From positions 1,581,417-1,645,416 of the forward strand of contig NZ_LT606946.1 of assembly GCF_900095175.1 (NCBI RefSeq): DNA of 64,000 bases. The letters are read 5' to 3'. The stretch comes from Polynucleobacter necessarius (GTDB lineage: Bacteria; Pseudomonadota; Gammaproteobacteria; Burkholderiales; Burkholderiaceae). This document shows positions 9,759-20,348 of the stretch, piece by piece. The notes beneath the pieces were generated by a model. It was not told where the DNA came from, made no database searches, and saw only the letters and a program-made list of their open reading frames with translations. The position numbers and the translations under genes were made by a program. Each line of letters begins with the position of its first letter. Positions within the stretch are counted from its first letter, which is position 1.

Positions 9759-10928
9759 ATGTCAGCAAAGAACTTCGATATTGTGATTCAAGGTGGTGGG
9801 CCAGTTGGCCTAGCCTGCGCAGCATGGTGCTTGCAAAAATTTCCAGAAGCTAAGATTGCCTTGCTCGATCGCAACCCTATGGATGATGCCGACTTAGCTG
9901 CTGCCGATAGCAGAGGGATAACCTTATCGCACGGCAGCAAATTATTGCTAGACACCATCGATGCGTGGTCTACTGAGTGTGCGGACATCCATCGAGTGCA
10001 CGTATCTCAAGCAGGTCGCTTTGGTCGTGCCCTGATGACTCGCGAAGAGCTTGGGGAGGATGCACTAGGTCACATCATTCGCTATCGCGATATTCATCTC
10101 ACACTGCGTCAGGCCTTAAGAGTCATTCAAACAAAGAGTCCCAATTTTGTTTGGGAGCACATCAATACCAACAAAGGTGCCGATACCGATACTTCACATA
10201 TTCAAGCCAAATGCGTAGTGCATGCTGAAGGTGGTTTATTTAAAACCCAGGATTGGGTGGAATCCGGCAGAGACTACGAGCAATCCGCCTTAGTTGGCTT
10301 AGTCGAGGTTGAGAATGCATCGCCCCATCAAGCATGGGAGCGTTTTACCTCCGGAGGACCTTTAGCAGCTTTACCAAGCCACTATGGCCCCAACATTCTC
10401 AATTTGGTTTGGTGTGGAACGCCAAGCTCTTCACAAGCTCGCCTTGCTTTAAGTGATACTGATTTCCTGAAGAGCCTGCAAGCCGAGTTTGGATCGCGTA
10501 TTGGTCAATTCCTCAAAATCCAAGATCGCCGCCTTTATGAGCTAGGTCTCAACTATCGCAAAGAAATTACTCAGGGCAATGAAGTTTGGATTGGCAATGC
10601 CGCCCAAACTTTGCATCCCGTTGCCGGACAAGGTCTTAACCTTGGATTAAGGGATGCCTATCTCTTGGCCGAAAAACTCAGCATCCTGTTCTCTAAGCCA
10701 GAAGATCAAAAAACTGCCACAGCGATTGAGGCAACATTGCAGGACTATGCCCAAAGCCGTAAGGCGGATCGGTCAGCCACCATAGACTTAACTGATTTCA
10801 TGGCTCGAATCTTCACCTCCGATCTATTTCCTATTGTGATCGGTCGTGGATTGGCTTTATCGGCCCTCCAATGGCTCCCACCAGTCAAAACAGCCTTAGC
10901 TCGCCAGATGATGTTTGGTAGGCGCTAA
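9759..10928 (+). CDS. ubiH: FAD-dependent ubiquinone-biosynthesis hydroxylase (UbiH/UbiF/VisC family)
   Basis: Flavin monooxygenase predicted to hydroxylate the ubiquinone ring. An N-terminal Rossmann motif (GGGPVGLA) binds FAD, and a second FAD/ribityl-binding block (HPVAGQGLNLGLRDA) lies near residue 290. The canonical GD before that block is GN here, a form I recall in other betaproteobacterial homologues. Which ring position it modifies cannot be read from sequence. Start is the ATG at 9759, 10 nt after pepP; an earlier in-frame TTG at 9750 is less likely. Confidence 0.85.
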   Translation: MSAKNFDIVIQGGGPVGLACAAWCLQKFPEAKIALLDRNPMDDADLAAADSRGITLSHGSKLLLDTIDAWSTECADIHRVHVSQAGRFGRALMTREELGEDALGHIIRYRDIHLTLRQALRVIQTKSPNFVWEHINTNKGADTDTSHIQAKCVVHAEGGLFKTQDWVESGRDYEQSALVGLVEVENASPHQAWERFTSGGPLAALPSHYGPNILNLVWCGTPSSSQARLALSDTDFLKSLQAEFGSRIGQFLKIQDRRLYELGLNYRKEITQGNEVWIGNAAQTLHPVAGQGLNLGLRDAYLLAEKLSILFSKPEDQKTATAIEATLQDYAQSRKADRSATIDLTDFMARIFTSDLFPIVIGRGLALSALQWLPPVKTALARQMMFGRR

Positions 10929-10966
10929 GAGGCTGAAATAGCCCTCAAAATACAAGCATTCCTCAT

Positions 10967-10980
10967 TTGATCTAAATCAC
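10967..10980. promoter_or_regulatory. FNR/Anr-like operator half-sites upstream of dusB-fis
   Basis: TTGAT-CTAA-ATCAC matches the FNR/CRP-family consensus TTGAT-N4-ATCAA at 9 of 10 defined positions. A possible extended -10 (TAAAGT at 11023-11028) would place the site centre near -61.5, a class I activator position, and there is no good -35 there. One or two such matches are expected by chance in 64 kb, so this is suggestive only. Confidence 0.3.
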
Positions 10981-10982
10981 AG

Positions 10983-11007
10983 AATCTGCCTATTTTTTAG
11001 GCAGATT
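10983..11007. other. Perfect 10-bp inverted repeat between ubiH and dusB
   Basis: AATCTGCCTA and TAGGCAGATT flank a five-T loop. No T-tract follows on either strand, so it is not a standard intrinsic terminator. It lies between the FNR-like site and the putative -10 and could be an operator or a structured end of the ubiH mRNA. Confidence 0.5.
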
Positions 11008-11077
11008 TAGGTCGACCTGTGCTAAAGTGTGACCCTTCCCCAGCACTAGAAGCTCTCCAGAAATCAGCCCGCAACCC

Positions 11078-12063
11078 ATGAAGATCGGCCCACACCTTCT
11101 CGCGAATAGATTATTTGTTGCCCCAATAGCAGGGGTAACGGATCGCCCTTTTCGCCAGCTTTGCAAAAAGCTTAGTGCCGGCTATGCCGTGTCTGAAATG
11201 ATTGCCTCTAACGCTTTGTTGTGGAAGAGCGAAAAAACCCAGCGTCGCGCTAATCATCAGGGTGAATTTAAGCCGATTGCAGTCCAAATCGCCGGCGCCG
11301 ATCCCAAGATGATGACGGCAGCTGACAAGCTGAATGTTGATCATGGCGCCCAGATTATTGATATCAATATGGGTTGCCCAGCTAAAAAGGTATGCAATGT
11401 TGCAGCTGGTTCCGCGCTATTGAGAGACGAGCCTTTAGTGCAGCAAATTTTGGAAGCCGTAATTCAGGCTGTAGGCGTAGGTCCCGATGCAGTTCCTGTG
11501 ACCTTAAAGATTAGGACTGGTTGGGACCGCGCGAACATAAAAATGCAATTGATATTGCACGTCTTGCTGAGAAATCTGACATCTCCATGTTGACCGTTCA
11601 TGGTCGCACGAGAGCTGACCTGTATCACGGCGAAGCTGAGTACGAAACTATTACCGCCGTGAAGAATAGTGTTGCCATTCCGGTAGTTGCTAATGGCGAT
11701 ATCACCACTCCAGAAAAAGCAGAATTTGTTTTAAAAGAAACTGGTGCTGATGCCATCATGATTGGCCGTGCTGCTCAAGGACGCCCATGGATTTTTCGTG
11801 AGATCAATCATTTTTTAGAAACCGGCGGCAAGCTACCTACACCACAGATTAATGAGATTCAAGAGATCATGAACGCCCATCTGATTGATCACTATGAGTT
11901 CTATGGCGAATATGTCGGCTTGCGTACAGCACGCAAACATATCGGTTGGCACTGCAAGGGATTGCGTGACTCCCGCGCTTTTCGCCAAAGAATGAATACC
12001 GCCGATGATTGCAAAACCCAATTACAAATGGTGAATGGTTTTTTCAATGAAATCCCATTCTGA
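11078..12063 (+). pseudogene. dusB: tRNA-dihydrouridine synthase DusB, interrupted by a 2-nt frameshift
   Basis: FMN enzyme that reduces uridines in the tRNA D-loop. The first frame (11078 on) carries the FMN-binding start and the catalytic Cys motif NMGCPAKKVCN. It runs to GWDR and then loses frame, ending at a TGA at 11591-11593. The second frame resumes with EHKNAIDIARLAEKSD and the VHGRTR block and ends at 12063. The break is at (CG)3, 11528-11533. Removing two bases restores one reading frame of 327 residues, a normal DusB length. Everything else is well conserved, so this is either a very recent mutation or a sequence error. It sits upstream of fis, the classic dusB-fis pair. Confidence 0.85.
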
Positions 12064-12119
12064 TCGTTTGTTATTTTTAGAAGCAGCCTAAATTTAGTTT
12101 TTAGTTATTTAATTTACCC

Positions 12120-12359
12120 ATGACCACTAAGCACCCCATCACTGAATGTATTGAGACCCAACTCCAAGGTTATTTGGATGATCTCAAAGGAACACCTCCA
12201 TCTAACTTGTACCAAATGGTTCTCGCAGTAGTTGAGAAGCCGATGCTCGAACTAGTGATGCAGCACGCGAAGCAGAATCAATCCTTGGCTGCCCAGTACC
12301 TTGGTATCAACCGCAATACGCTGCACAAGAAGTTAGTTGAACACCGGCTTCTGAAATAA
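12120..12359 (+). CDS. fis: Fis family DNA-binding protein
   Basis: Small nucleoid-associated DNA-bending protein. At 79 residues it lacks much of the N-terminal arm of the 98-residue E. coli Fis. It keeps the dimerisation helices and the C-terminal helix-turn-helix: AAQYLGINRNTLHKKL, about residues 59-74. Position directly after dusB is conserved across proteobacteria, where both genes share a transcript. A frameshift in dusB, if real, could cause polarity on this gene. Confidence 0.92.
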   Translation: MTTKHPITECIETQLQGYLDDLKGTPPSNLYQMVLAVVEKPMLELVMQHAKQNQSLAAQYLGINRNTLHKKLVEHRLLK

Positions 12360-12407
12360 GCCACGCCCCATACGTAAATTCCTTATTAATTAATCCTTCT
12401 GAAAAAT

Positions 12408-13988
12408 ATGATCCGCACAGTCCTACTCTCTGTATCCGATAAAAATGGCATTGTGCTGTTCGCCAAAGCCCTTCATGAGCAAGGCATCAAGCTGATTTCT
12501 ACTGGTGGCACAGCAAAACTCTTGGCTGAAAATAATTTGCCTGTGGTGGAAGTATCTTCACTTACTAAGTTTCCAGAGATGTTGGATGGCCGTGTGAAGA
12601 CATTGCATCCCATGGTGCATGGCGGTTTATTGGCTCGCCGAGACTTCCCTGAGCATATGGCTGCCTTGAAAGAACATGGCATCGATACGATCGACATGCT
12701 CGTGATTAACCTCTACCCATTCAATGAAACCGTCGCTAAAGCGGATTGCTCATTTGAAGATGCGGTGGAGAATATTGATATTGGCGGTCCAGCAATGTTG
12801 CGTGCCGCCGCCAAGAACCATCAAGATGTGACTGTACTCATTTCTCCAGAAGATTACGCACCTGTACTCGAAGAAATGAAAGCGAATAAGAACGTGGTTT
12901 CTTATAAGACCAATTTGGGTCTAGCTAAAAAAGTATTTGCCCACACAGCGCAATACGATGGCGCGATTGCAAATTATCTATCTGCATTAGGTGATGACCT
13001 CGATCATAAGAAACGTTCTGCCTATCCAGAAACTCTGCATCTTGCCTTTGAAAAAGTACAAGAGATGCGTTATGGCGAGAACCCACATCAGTCAGCAGCT
13101 TTCTACAAAGATATCTATCCAGTTGATGGCGCACTTGCCAATTACAAACAATTGCAAGGTAAAGAACTTTCTTATAACAACATCGCCGATGCTGACTCCG
13201 CATGGGAATGCGTCAAGAGCTTCACTGGTAATGCTGGCGGTGCTGCAGCCTGCGTCATTATCAAGCATGCAAACCCTTGCGGCGTAGCCGTTGCTGCTAA
13301 TGGTCTAGAGGCTTATCAAAAGGCATTCAAAACAGATCCAAGCTCAGCCTTCGGTGGAATCATTGCCCTCAATGTGCCATGTGATGGTGCTGCTGCTGAG
13401 GCAATTTCCAAGCAGTTTGTAGAAGTATTGATTGCACCTAGTTTTAGCGATGAAGCAAAAGCCATCTTTGCCGCCAAACAAAATGTACGTCTCTTAGAAA
13501 TTCCTTTGGGTACTGCATTTAATACATTTGATTTCAAACGTGTTGGTGGTGGCTTACTCGTTCAATCTCCAGATGCGAAGAACGTCCTTGAGAATGAAAT
13601 GCGTGTTGTCAGCAAGCGTCTCCCGACTCCAAGCGAAATGCACGACATGATGTTTGCATGGCGTGTTGCGAAGTTCGTCAAATCCAATGCGATTGTGTAT
13701 TGCGCTAACGGTATGACCCTCGGTATTGGCGCTGGCCAAATGAGCCGCGTAGACTCCGCGCGTATGGCAAGCATTAAGGCAGAAAATGCTGGCCTCAGCC
13801 TTAAAGGCTCTGCAGTAGCGAGTGATGCCTTCTTCCCGTTCCGCGACGGCTTAGACGTAGTTGTAAACGGTGGTGCAAGCTGCGCAATCCAGCCGGGTGG
13901 CAGCATGCGTGATGATGAAATCATTGCAGCGGCTAATGAACATGGCATTACCATGATCTTCACCGGCACACGTCATTTCCGTCACTAA
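12408..13988 (+). CDS. purH: Bifunctional AICAR formyltransferase/IMP cyclohydrolase
   Basis: Catalyses the last two steps of de novo IMP synthesis. The 526-residue protein combines an N-terminal MGS-like cyclohydrolase domain (about 1-140, with STGGTAKLL and [10 protein letters not shown] blocks) with a C-terminal AICAR transformylase domain (about 145-526, with HANPCGVA and FRDGLD blocks). It follows fis by 48 nt and precedes ruvC by 6 nt, so the ruv genes are probably read from the same transcript. Confidence 0.97.
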   Translation: MIRTVLLSVSDKNGIVLFAKALHEQGIKLISTGGTAKLLAENNLPVVEVSSLTKFPEMLDGRVKTLHPMVHGGLLARRDFPEHMAALKEHGIDTIDMLVINLYPFNETVAKADCSFEDAVENIDIGGPAMLRAAAKNHQDVTVLISPEDYAPVLEEMKANKNVVSYKTNLGLAKKVFAHTAQYDGAIANYLSALGDDLDHKKRSAYPETLHLAFEKVQEMRYGENPHQSAAFYKDIYPVDGALANYKQLQGKELSYNNIADADSAWECVKSFTGNAGGAAACVIIKHANPCGVAVAANGLEAYQKAFKTDPSSAFGGIIALNVPCDGAAAEAISKQFVEVLIAPSFSDEAKAIFAAKQNVRLLEIPLGTAFNTFDFKRVGGGLLVQSPDAKNVLENEMRVVSKRLPTPSEMHDMMFAWRVAKFVKSNAIVYCANGMTLGIGAGQMSRVDSARMASIKAENAGLSLKGSAVASDAFFPFRDGLDVVVNGGASCAIQPGGSMRDDEIIAAANEHGITMIFTGTRHFRH

Positions 13989-13994
13989 GCACCC

Positions 13995-14516
13995 ATGCGC
14001 TGGATAGGAATCGACCCGGGTCTACGAACAACGGGTTTTGGTGTCATTGATGTTGATGGCCAAAAGCTGAGCTACGTAGCCTCTGGGACGATTGAAAGTG
14101 GTGATCCAGACCAAGGTCTTCCCGTGAGATTGGGAATCTTGTACTCAGGCATTAAAGAGGTTCTAGAGACCTACCGCCCGGAGCAAGCTGCTATCGAAGA
14201 AGTATTCCTGAACGTCAATCCTCGTTCTACCCTGATGCTAGGGCAGGCTCGAGGTGCAGTGATTGCAGCCCTCGTATCCGACAAACTCCCTGTTGCAGAG
14301 TTCAGCGCACTGAGGGTGAAGCAGTCCATCGTGGGAACCGGTAGAGCGACTAAGCCTCAAGTTCAAGAAATGGTGAAGCGCTTACTGCGTCTCAGCCGTG
14401 CCCCTGGAACAGATGCGGCCGATGCTTTGGGAGTGGCGATTTGCGCTGCGCATCATGCCCAGATTCCGAAAGCAATTACTACCGCTCTTGCACCCAAAAA
14501 GACTAGCAAGAAATAA
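13995..14516 (+). CDS. ruvC: Holliday junction resolvase RuvC
   Basis: Endonuclease that cuts Holliday junctions made during recombination. The 173-residue protein begins [16 protein letters not shown], with the first catalytic Asp at residue 7. The second acidic residue is in the AIEEVF segment (about residues 66-71), and the C-terminal acidic pair is in DAADALG. The C-terminus is Lys-rich. It begins 6 nt after purH and is followed 26 nt later by ruvA. Confidence 0.96.
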   Translation: MRWIGIDPGLRTTGFGVIDVDGQKLSYVASGTIESGDPDQGLPVRLGILYSGIKEVLETYRPEQAAIEEVFLNVNPRSTLMLGQARGAVIAALVSDKLPVAEFSALRVKQSIVGTGRATKPQVQEMVKRLLRLSRAPGTDAADALGVAICAAHHAQIPKAITTALAPKKTSKK

Positions 14517-14542
14517 CAATACAAACAGGTTAAGATCTTTAC

Positions 14543-15127
14543 ATGATTGGTCGCATACAAGGCGTTCTCGTTTCAGTTCACCCTCCTCGCCTCTTGGTCG
14601 ATTGCCAAGGCGTTGGCTATGAGATCGATGTGCCAATGAGCACCTTGTATCAACTGCCAGAGACCAATCAAAAAATTACGCTTCTCACCCACTTTCAAGT
14701 GCGGGAAGATGCACAGCAACTCTTTGGCTTTGCTACAGAAACAGAGCGCGAAGCTTTTAAACAACTGGTCAAGATTAGCGGTGTCGGCTCACGTACCGCC
14801 CTTGCCGTACTTTCTGGTATGAGCGTCAATGAATTGGCTCAAGCCATTGCCATGCAAGAAGCAGGACGCCTGACTCAAGTCCCTGGCATTGGCAAGAAGA
14901 CTGCTGAACGCCTTTGCCTTGAGCTCAAAGGCAAGTTAGCTCCAGATATAGGAATTGTAGGTGGCAAACCCCAAGCGATTGAAGCAAGCAGCGAAGTATT
15001 GCAAGCCCTCTTGGCACTGGGTTATTCAGAAAAAGAAGCACATCTTGCCCTCAAACAAATACCCCCTGACACCTCCGTATCTGATGGTATTCGTATGGGC
15101 TTGAAATACCTCTCGAAGTCTTCATAA
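14543..15127 (+). CDS. ruvA: Holliday junction branch-migration protein RuvA
   Basis: Tetramer that binds the four-way junction and loads the RuvB motor. The 194-residue protein shows the N-terminal OB domain (MIGRIQG start), two helix-hairpin-helix motifs ([13 protein letters not shown] near 75-87 and [12 protein letters not shown] near 110-121), and a C-terminal RuvB-binding helix domain with LGYSEKEA. Normal length and order in a ruvC-ruvA-ruvB run. Confidence 0.97.
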   Translation: MIGRIQGVLVSVHPPRLLVDCQGVGYEIDVPMSTLYQLPETNQKITLLTHFQVREDAQQLFGFATETEREAFKQLVKISGVGSRTALAVLSGMSVNELAQAIAMQEAGRLTQVPGIGKKTAERLCLELKGKLAPDIGIVGGKPQAIEASSEVLQALLALGYSEKEAHLALKQIPPDTSVSDGIRMGLKYLSKSS

Positions 15128-15158
15128 CTAAGCACTCAAACACCACTACACTTGCAGT

Positions 15159-16229
15159 ATGGCAATCCACACAGAAGACCTTAGCTCAATTCCTGAAGAT
15201 TTACCGGAGGGTAATGACCGCATCGTTAGCGGTGCAGCCGGAAACTCGGAAGTCGTCTTCGAAAGAGCTTTGCGCCCAAAACAGCTTGATGAGTATGTTG
15301 GCCAAACTAAGGCTCGAGCCCAATTAGAAATCTTTATTACTGCTACTCGAGCTCGTCAAGAAGCTCTAGATCACGTTCTCTTATTTGGTCCTCCAGGACT
15401 TGGTAAAACTACCCTGGCCCACATCATTGCCAGAGAGCTTGGTGTGAACTTGCGCCAAACTAGCGGCCCTGTTCTGGATAGGCCTGGTGATCTTGCCGCT
15501 TTACTAACCAATTTAGAAGCAAACGATGTGCTCTTTATTGATGAGATTCATCGCCTCTCTCCAGTAGTTGAAGAGATTCTGTATCCAGCACTAGAGGACT
15601 ACAGCCTAGACATCATGATTGGTGAAGGGCCTGCAGCACGTAGCGTCAAGATTGATCTCAAACCATTTACCTTAATTGGCGCAACGACTCGCGCTGGCAT
15701 GCTCACCAACCCCCTGCGCGACCGCTTTGGCATCGTGGCAAGACTCGAGTTCTACACCACTGAAGAGCTCACCAAAATCATTACGCGCTCTGCCAGCCTA
15801 CTCAAGGCCGATATTGACCCAGAGGGATCAATTGAGATTGCGAAGCGCGCTAGAGGCACTCCACGTATCGCCAATCGCCTATTACGTCGCGTACGTGACT
15901 ATGCTGAAATCAAAGGCACTGGCACGATTACCAAAGATATGGCCGATGCAGCATTGAAGATGCTCGATGTCGATCCAAGTGGTTTTGATGTGATGGACCG
16001 CAAATTACTAGAAGCCATCTTGCATAAGTTTGATGGTGGCCCTGTAGGTATTGATAACTTGGCTGCAGCGATTGGCGAAGAGCGTGACACCATTGAGGAT
16101 GTCTTAGAGCCTTACTTGATTCAACAAGGCTACTTACAAAGAACCTCTAGAGGAAGAGTGGCAACGCGTCAGGCTTATGAGCACTTTGGCCTCACCCCAC
16201 CAAGCGGCTCTGCTAGCCTCGATATTTAA
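15159..16229 (+). CDS. ruvB: Holliday junction ATP-dependent helicase RuvB
   Basis: AAA+ motor for branch migration. The 356-residue protein has Walker [10 protein letters not shown] (about 76-84), Walker B FIDEIHRL (about 126-133), the sensor GATTRAG block, and a C-terminal winged helix with the TSRGRVAT segment that contacts DNA. It ends 3 nt from the convergent tyrS. Confidence 0.98.
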   Translation: MAIHTEDLSSIPEDLPEGNDRIVSGAAGNSEVVFERALRPKQLDEYVGQTKARAQLEIFITATRARQEALDHVLLFGPPGLGKTTLAHIIARELGVNLRQTSGPVLDRPGDLAALLTNLEANDVLFIDEIHRLSPVVEEILYPALEDYSLDIMIGEGPAARSVKIDLKPFTLIGATTRAGMLTNPLRDRFGIVARLEFYTTEELTKIITRSASLLKADIDPEGSIEIAKRARGTPRIANRLLRRVRDYAEIKGTGTITKDMADAALKMLDVDPSGFDVMDRKLLEAILHKFDGGPVGIDNLAAAIGEERDTIEDVLEPYLIQQGYLQRTSRGRVATRQAYEHFGLTPPSGSASLDI

Positions 16230-16232
16230 GAT

Positions 16233-17465
16233 TTAGCTCAGTGCAACCTTGGCAAACTTACGCTTGCCAACCTGAACAACATAAGTACCCGCATCAACTT
16301 TTAACTGTTTATCAGTAATGGTTACGCCATCAATCTTCACACCGTTTTGTTCAATGTTGCGATTGGCTTCTGATGTTGATGGTGCCAATCCGGCAGCCTT
16401 CAGAAGATTAGCGATTTGCATTGGCGCTCCAGATAAGGCTACTTCTGGGATGTCGTCCGGGATTCCGCCTTTTGCGCGATGGTTAAAGTCTTCTAACGCT
16501 TTTTCTGCAGCAGCTTGCGAATGGAAGCGCGCAACGATTTCTTGTGCGAGTAGCACTTTGCAATCTTTAGGATTTCTGCCGGCAGCAACTTCTTGCTTCA
16601 TTAAATCAATTTCAGCCATCGGGCGGAATGAGAGCAAGGTGAAGTAATCCCACATTAATTCATCGGAGATGCTCAAGAGCTTGCCAAACATCTCGCCAGC
16701 AGGCTCGCTGATGCCAATGTAATTACCTTTGGACTTACTCATCTTGTCAACACCATCTAAACCAACGAGGAGAGGCATAGTCAAAATACATTGTGGCTCT
16801 TGGCCATACTCACGTTGTAGCTCGCGCCCAACTAAGAGATTAAATTTCTGATCCGTACCACCGAGCTCTAAGTCACTCTTCAAGGCAACAGAGTCATAGC
16901 CCTGCATCAATGGGTATAAGAACTCATGCACAGAGATCGGCACACCACTACGGTAGCGCTTTGTAAAGTCATCACGCTCTAACATTTGCGCAACGGTATA
17001 CCGTGCCGCCAACTGAATCATGCCGCGTGCACATAGAGGATCGCACCACTCGCTGTTGTAGCGCACTTCAGTTTTAGCAGGATCAAGTACCATGCTAGCC
17101 TGACGATAGTAGGTCTGCGCATTGACAGCGATTTCTTCAGCAGTCAGTGGTGGACGGGTGGCATTACGCCCCGAAGGATCACCAATCATGCTGGTGAAAT
17201 CACCAATCAAGAAAATCACGGTGTGACCCAAATCTTGCAGCTGACGCAATTTATTCAAAACAACCGTATGGCCCAAATGAATATCAGGCGCCGTTGGATC
17301 TAAACCCAATTTAATACGCAAAGGCGTACCTGTAGCCTGGCTCTTGGCTAGCTTCTGAATCCAATCCGCCTCGACCAATAACTCATCACAACCCCTTTTG
17401 GTTACTTCAAGGGCTGCAAAAACTTCAGGGGTCAGAGGGTATTTTTGTTCTGGTTTAGCCGTCAT
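16233..17465 (-). CDS. tyrS: Tyrosyl-tRNA synthetase
   Basis: Charges tRNA-Tyr. The 410-residue protein shows the class I signature HLGH at residues 63-66, the KMSKSKGN block near 240-250, and a C-terminal S4 RNA-binding domain (about 345-410). It lacks an N-terminal extension and belongs to the longer TyrZ-like type by length. Divergent from anmK across a 101-nt gap in which I could not recognise a convincing promoter. Confidence 0.96.
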   Translation of the reverse strand: MTAKPEQKYPLTPEVFAALEVTKRGCDELLVEADWIQKLAKSQATGTPLRIKLGLDPTAPDIHLGHTVVLNKLRQLQDLGHTVIFLIGDFTSMIGDPSGRNATRPPLTAEEIAVNAQTYYRQASMVLDPAKTEVRYNSEWCDPLCARGMIQLAARYTVAQMLERDDFTKRYRSGVPISVHEFLYPLMQGYDSVALKSDLELGGTDQKFNLLVGRELQREYGQEPQCILTMPLLVGLDGVDKMSKSKGNYIGISEPAGEMFGKLLSISDELMWDYFTLLSFRPMAEIDLMKQEVAAGRNPKDCKVLLAQEIVARFHSQAAAEKALEDFNHRAKGGIPDDIPEVALSGAPMQIANLLKAAGLAPSTSEANRNIEQNGVKIDGVTITDKQLKVDAGTYVVQVGKRKFAKVALS

Positions 17466-17566
17466 ACTGATTGGGTTAGCTTAGTGACTTACTTAGTCGG
17501 TTAAATTAGTATTTAGATTGCTAAAGCATAATTGTCGCATTCCTGAGAATAAAGCCCTGATACTGC

Positions 17567-18697
17567 ATGAATAAGCCTCAATCTCTCTATATTGGCCTGA
17601 TGTCTGGCACTAGCCTAGATGGGATAGATGCCGTGCTGGCAAAGATTGAAGTCTCCGGAGAGGCATCCCTTCTGGACTCCGTAAGTATTGCCTTTAGCCC
17701 TGAATTACGTAAAGCCCTATTGGCTCTCCAGACCCCCGGGCCAAACGAGATTCACCGGGAAAATCAGGCGGCTAATTCCTTAGCTGTAGCCTATGCGGAT
17801 GCGGTCAAACAATTGCTTACTCAGGCCAAGCTATCTCCTGCAGATATCAGCGCCATTGGCGCCCATGGTCAGACTATTCGTCATCAAGCTGATCTGGCTC
17901 ATCACCTTGCCTATACCCATCAAACTCTCAATCCAGCCCTATTAGCGGAACTCACTGGAATTGATGTCATTGCGGACTTTAGAAGTCGTGATTTAGCAGC
18001 AGGTGGTCATGGTGCACCTCTAGTGCCAGCCTTTCATGCACAGCAGTTTTCCTCTAATGAAAATGTAGCCATTCTCAATCTTGGTGGCATTGCCAATCTG
18101 ACGCTGCTGCCCAAAGTTGGAGGTGTGACTGGATTTGATTGCGGTCCAGCCAACATGTTGATGGATGCCTGGATTGCAGATCAGCAAGGTCATACCTTTG
18201 ATGAGAACGGTACTTGGGCATCGCAAGGCAAAGTCAATCAAGCACTGTTATCAAGAATGATGGCTGATGCATTTTTCGCAAAAGCTCCGCCCAAAAGTAC
18301 GGGGCGTGATGACTTTCATCTAGAGTGGTTGCAAAAGCAAGTTGGCTCAGACAACATCAACGCCGAAGATGTACAAGCCACCCTATTGCAATTAACCGTG
18401 GACTCAGCCTTGCAAGCTTTAGAGGGTCATGCCCCGCAAACCCAAACACTGATTGTCTGTGGTGGCGGTGCGCGCAATATTGCCTTATTGGAATTATTTA
18501 AAGCCAGAGCTGAAGACTTATTTAAAAACTCACTGGGGATTGTTACCAGTGATGCATTTGGGATTGATCCACAACTCGTAGAAGGACTCGCGTTCGCATG
18601 GCTTGCTTGGGCCCACAAAGAAAAACGGCCAGCAAATTTGCCAGCTGTTACGGGAGCGAAGGGACCTAGAATTCTAGGCGCTTGCTATCCTGCGTAA
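17567..18697 (+). CDS. anmK: Anhydro-N-acetylmuramic acid kinase AnmK
   Basis: Cleaves the 1,6-anhydro ring of anhydroMurNAc and phosphorylates it to MurNAc-6-phosphate in murein recycling. The 376-residue protein opens with the ASKHA-type phosphate-binding segment GLMSGTSLDGIDAV (residues 11-24). It has the GGIANLT and FDCGPANML blocks in the middle and a CGGGARN ATP-binding motif near 305. The AmgK/MurU pair at 6.7-8.4 kb handles the downstream MurNAc, so the three are functionally linked although not adjacent. Confidence 0.95.
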   Translation: MNKPQSLYIGLMSGTSLDGIDAVLAKIEVSGEASLLDSVSIAFSPELRKALLALQTPGPNEIHRENQAANSLAVAYADAVKQLLTQAKLSPADISAIGAHGQTIRHQADLAHHLAYTHQTLNPALLAELTGIDVIADFRSRDLAAGGHGAPLVPAFHAQQFSSNENVAILNLGGIANLTLLPKVGGVTGFDCGPANMLMDAWIADQQGHTFDENGTWASQGKVNQALLSRMMADAFFAKAPPKSTGRDDFHLEWLQKQVGSDNINAEDVQATLLQLTVDSALQALEGHAPQTQTLIVCGGGARNIALLELFKARAEDLFKNSLGIVTSDAFGIDPQLVEGLAFAWLAWAHKEKRPANLPAVTGAKGPRILGACYPA

Positions 18698-18715
18698 TTA
18701 AATTGCTTTCTCTCT

Positions 18716-19093
18716 TTAAGCAGAGAAAGAAGATCCGCAACCACAAGTAGTTTGGGCATTTGGATTTTTGATTACGAACTGTGATCCATTGATGTCTTCT
18801 TTGTAATCAATCTCAGCACCAACTAAATATTGGAAGCTCATTGAATCGACCAATAAAGTGACGCCGTTCTTTTCAAAGAGTGTGTCATCTTCATTTACAG
18901 CATCATCAAATGTGAAACCATACTGAAATCCTGAGCAACCACCGCCTTGAACAAACACGCGTAGTTTTAATTCAGGATTGCCTTCTTCAGCAATCAAGTC
19001 GGCCACTTTTGCAGCAGCGCTATCCGTAAACACCAATGGAACTGGTGGCTCGGCTAAATCTTGTGCAGTGTCTTGCGTAGCTAATTGGGTCAT
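18716..19093 (-). CDS. erpA: Iron-sulfur cluster insertion protein ErpA
   Basis: A-type carrier that delivers [4Fe-4S] clusters to apo-enzymes. The 125-residue protein has the HesB/IscA fold with the three conserved cysteines: one in GGCSGFQYG (about residue 53) and two in the C-terminal CGCGSSF motif. An Asp/Glu-rich N-terminal extension of about 20 residues precedes the domain. Convergent with anmK, 18 nt apart. Confidence 0.93.
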   Translation of the reverse strand: MTQLATQDTAQDLAEPPVPLVFTDSAAAKVADLIAEEGNPELKLRVFVQGGGCSGFQYGFTFDDAVNEDDTLFEKNGVTLLVDSMSFQYLVGAEIDYKEDINGSQFVIKNPNAQTTCGCGSSFSA

Positions 19094-19176
19094 GATTTAC
19101 TCCTAATTCAAAAGGCAATGGTTCATTTTAGGCTTTTAATTCCAAGTGTGCTGAAGGGTCTTTCCAACACCCTCCA

Positions 19177-20235
19177 TTACGGGGAAACAGCAATCTGCGT
19201 TAATCCAGCGGTCTCCGGCAAGCCAAACATCAGGTTCATACACTGAACACCCTGGCCTGAGGCACCCTTCACCAAGTTATCTTCAACCACCAAAATGACT
19301 AAAGTATCCCCATCGCCAGGACGGTGAATGGCGATCCGCAAGCCATTGCTACCCCGCACAGACCGTGTCTCTGGATGACTACCGGCAGGCATCACATCTA
19401 CAAAAGGCTCGCCTTTGTAGAAATCCTCATACAGCCTCTGGAAATCCACCTTCATGCCAGCCTCAGTCAAGCGAACATACAAGGTTGAATGAATGCCCCT
19501 AATCATTGGCGTTAAGTGCGGCACAAATGTCAGACCAATCTGATCGCGACCAGCGATGGCCTTCAATCCCTGGATGATTTCTGGAAGATGGCGATGGCCT
19601 TTAACGCCGTAAGCCTTAAAGTTATCACTGGATTCTGATAGTAAGGTGCCGATTTCCGCCTTACGTCCAGCACCAGATGTGCCTGACTTAGAGTCAGAAA
19701 TAATATGTGTGCCATCAATCAGCTGTTTGCCACCAGTAGACTTTGGTGAAAGCAATGGAGCAAGCCCAAGCTGCACAGAGGTTGGGTAACAGCCCGCTAA
19801 ACCCACTACGCGTGCTTTTTTAATTTCTTCACGATTGATTTCTGCCAAACCGTAAACTGCCTCAGCCAAAATTTCTGGGCAACCGTGTTCCATGCCATAC
19901 CACTTGGCAAATTCTTTCACGTCCTTCAAACGGAAGTCAGCAGCGAGATCCAAAATCTTCACATTGTTCGCAAGTAATTCTTTTGCTTGTGCCATTGCTA
20001 CACCATGAGGTGTTGCAAAGAACACTACATCGCATTCATTTAACTTGGCCTCATCCGGCGTCGTGAATTTCAGATCAATGCGGCCACGTAAAGATGGAAA
20101 CATCTCAGCTACTGGCATGCCAGCTTCTGTGCGAGAAGTAATTGCTTGGATCTTTACTTCGGGGTGTTGCGCAAGCAAACGCAGCAACTCCACTCCGGCA
20201 TATCCAGTGCCACCTACGATGCCAACTTTAATCAT
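19177..20235 (-). CDS. argC: N-acetyl-gamma-glutamyl-phosphate reductase
   Basis: NADPH-dependent third step of arginine synthesis. From the ATG at 20235 the protein has 352 residues. It opens with the Rossmann motif [10 protein letters not shown] and carries the catalytic Cys in GLAGCYPTS (about residue 150), plus a HRHLPEI segment. An in-frame TTG four codons upstream (20247) is a weaker start, and its GGAG could serve as the ribosome-binding site of the ATG. It follows the rplM-rpsI operon and that operon's terminator. Confidence 0.96.
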   Translation of the reverse strand: MIKVGIVGGTGYAGVELLRLLAQHPEVKIQAITSRTEAGMPVAEMFPSLRGRIDLKFTTPDEAKLNECDVVFFATPHGVAMAQAKELLANNVKILDLAADFRLKDVKEFAKWYGMEHGCPEILAEAVYGLAEINREEIKKARVVGLAGCYPTSVQLGLAPLLSPKSTGGKQLIDGTHIISDSKSGTSGAGRKAEIGTLLSESSDNFKAYGVKGHRHLPEIIQGLKAIAGRDQIGLTFVPHLTPMIRGIHSTLYVRLTEAGMKVDFQRLYEDFYKGEPFVDVMPAGSHPETRSVRGSNGLRIAIHRPGDGDTLVILVVEDNLVKGASGQGVQCMNLMFGLPETAGLTQIAVSP

Positions 20236-20290
20236 GCCATTCTCCAAAATACCAACTGATGAATTTTATTCCTTGAATACCTCGATTGTA

Positions 20291-20321
20291 GAAACAAAAA
20301 GGGCCGCTTGCGCGACCCTTT
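20291..20321 (-). terminator. Rho-independent terminator of the rplM-rpsI operon
   Basis: On the minus strand a 10-bp stem (AAAGGGTCGC with GCGGCCCTTT, one G-U pair) closes a GCAA tetraloop and is followed by TTTTTG. The wobble pair forms only in minus-strand RNA (C-A on plus), which supports the orientation. It lies 28 nt after the rpsI stop and before argC. Confidence 0.9.
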
Positions 20322-20348
20322 CGATAAAACTGAAGCGACTGAAAGAAA

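Noticed and set aside
10601..10606. GN replacing GD in the second FAD motif of UbiH
   Set aside because: I recall this form in other betaproteobacterial homologues and the rest of the motif is intact, so I do not read it as loss of function.
13562..13969. 135-codon open frame antisense to purH
   Set aside because: It mirrors a strongly conserved coding gene, has no family resemblance and no ribosome site.
18706..18729. CTTTCTCT/AGAGAAAG hairpin between anmK and erpA
   Set aside because: It overlaps the erpA coding end and lacks a T-tract on either strand.
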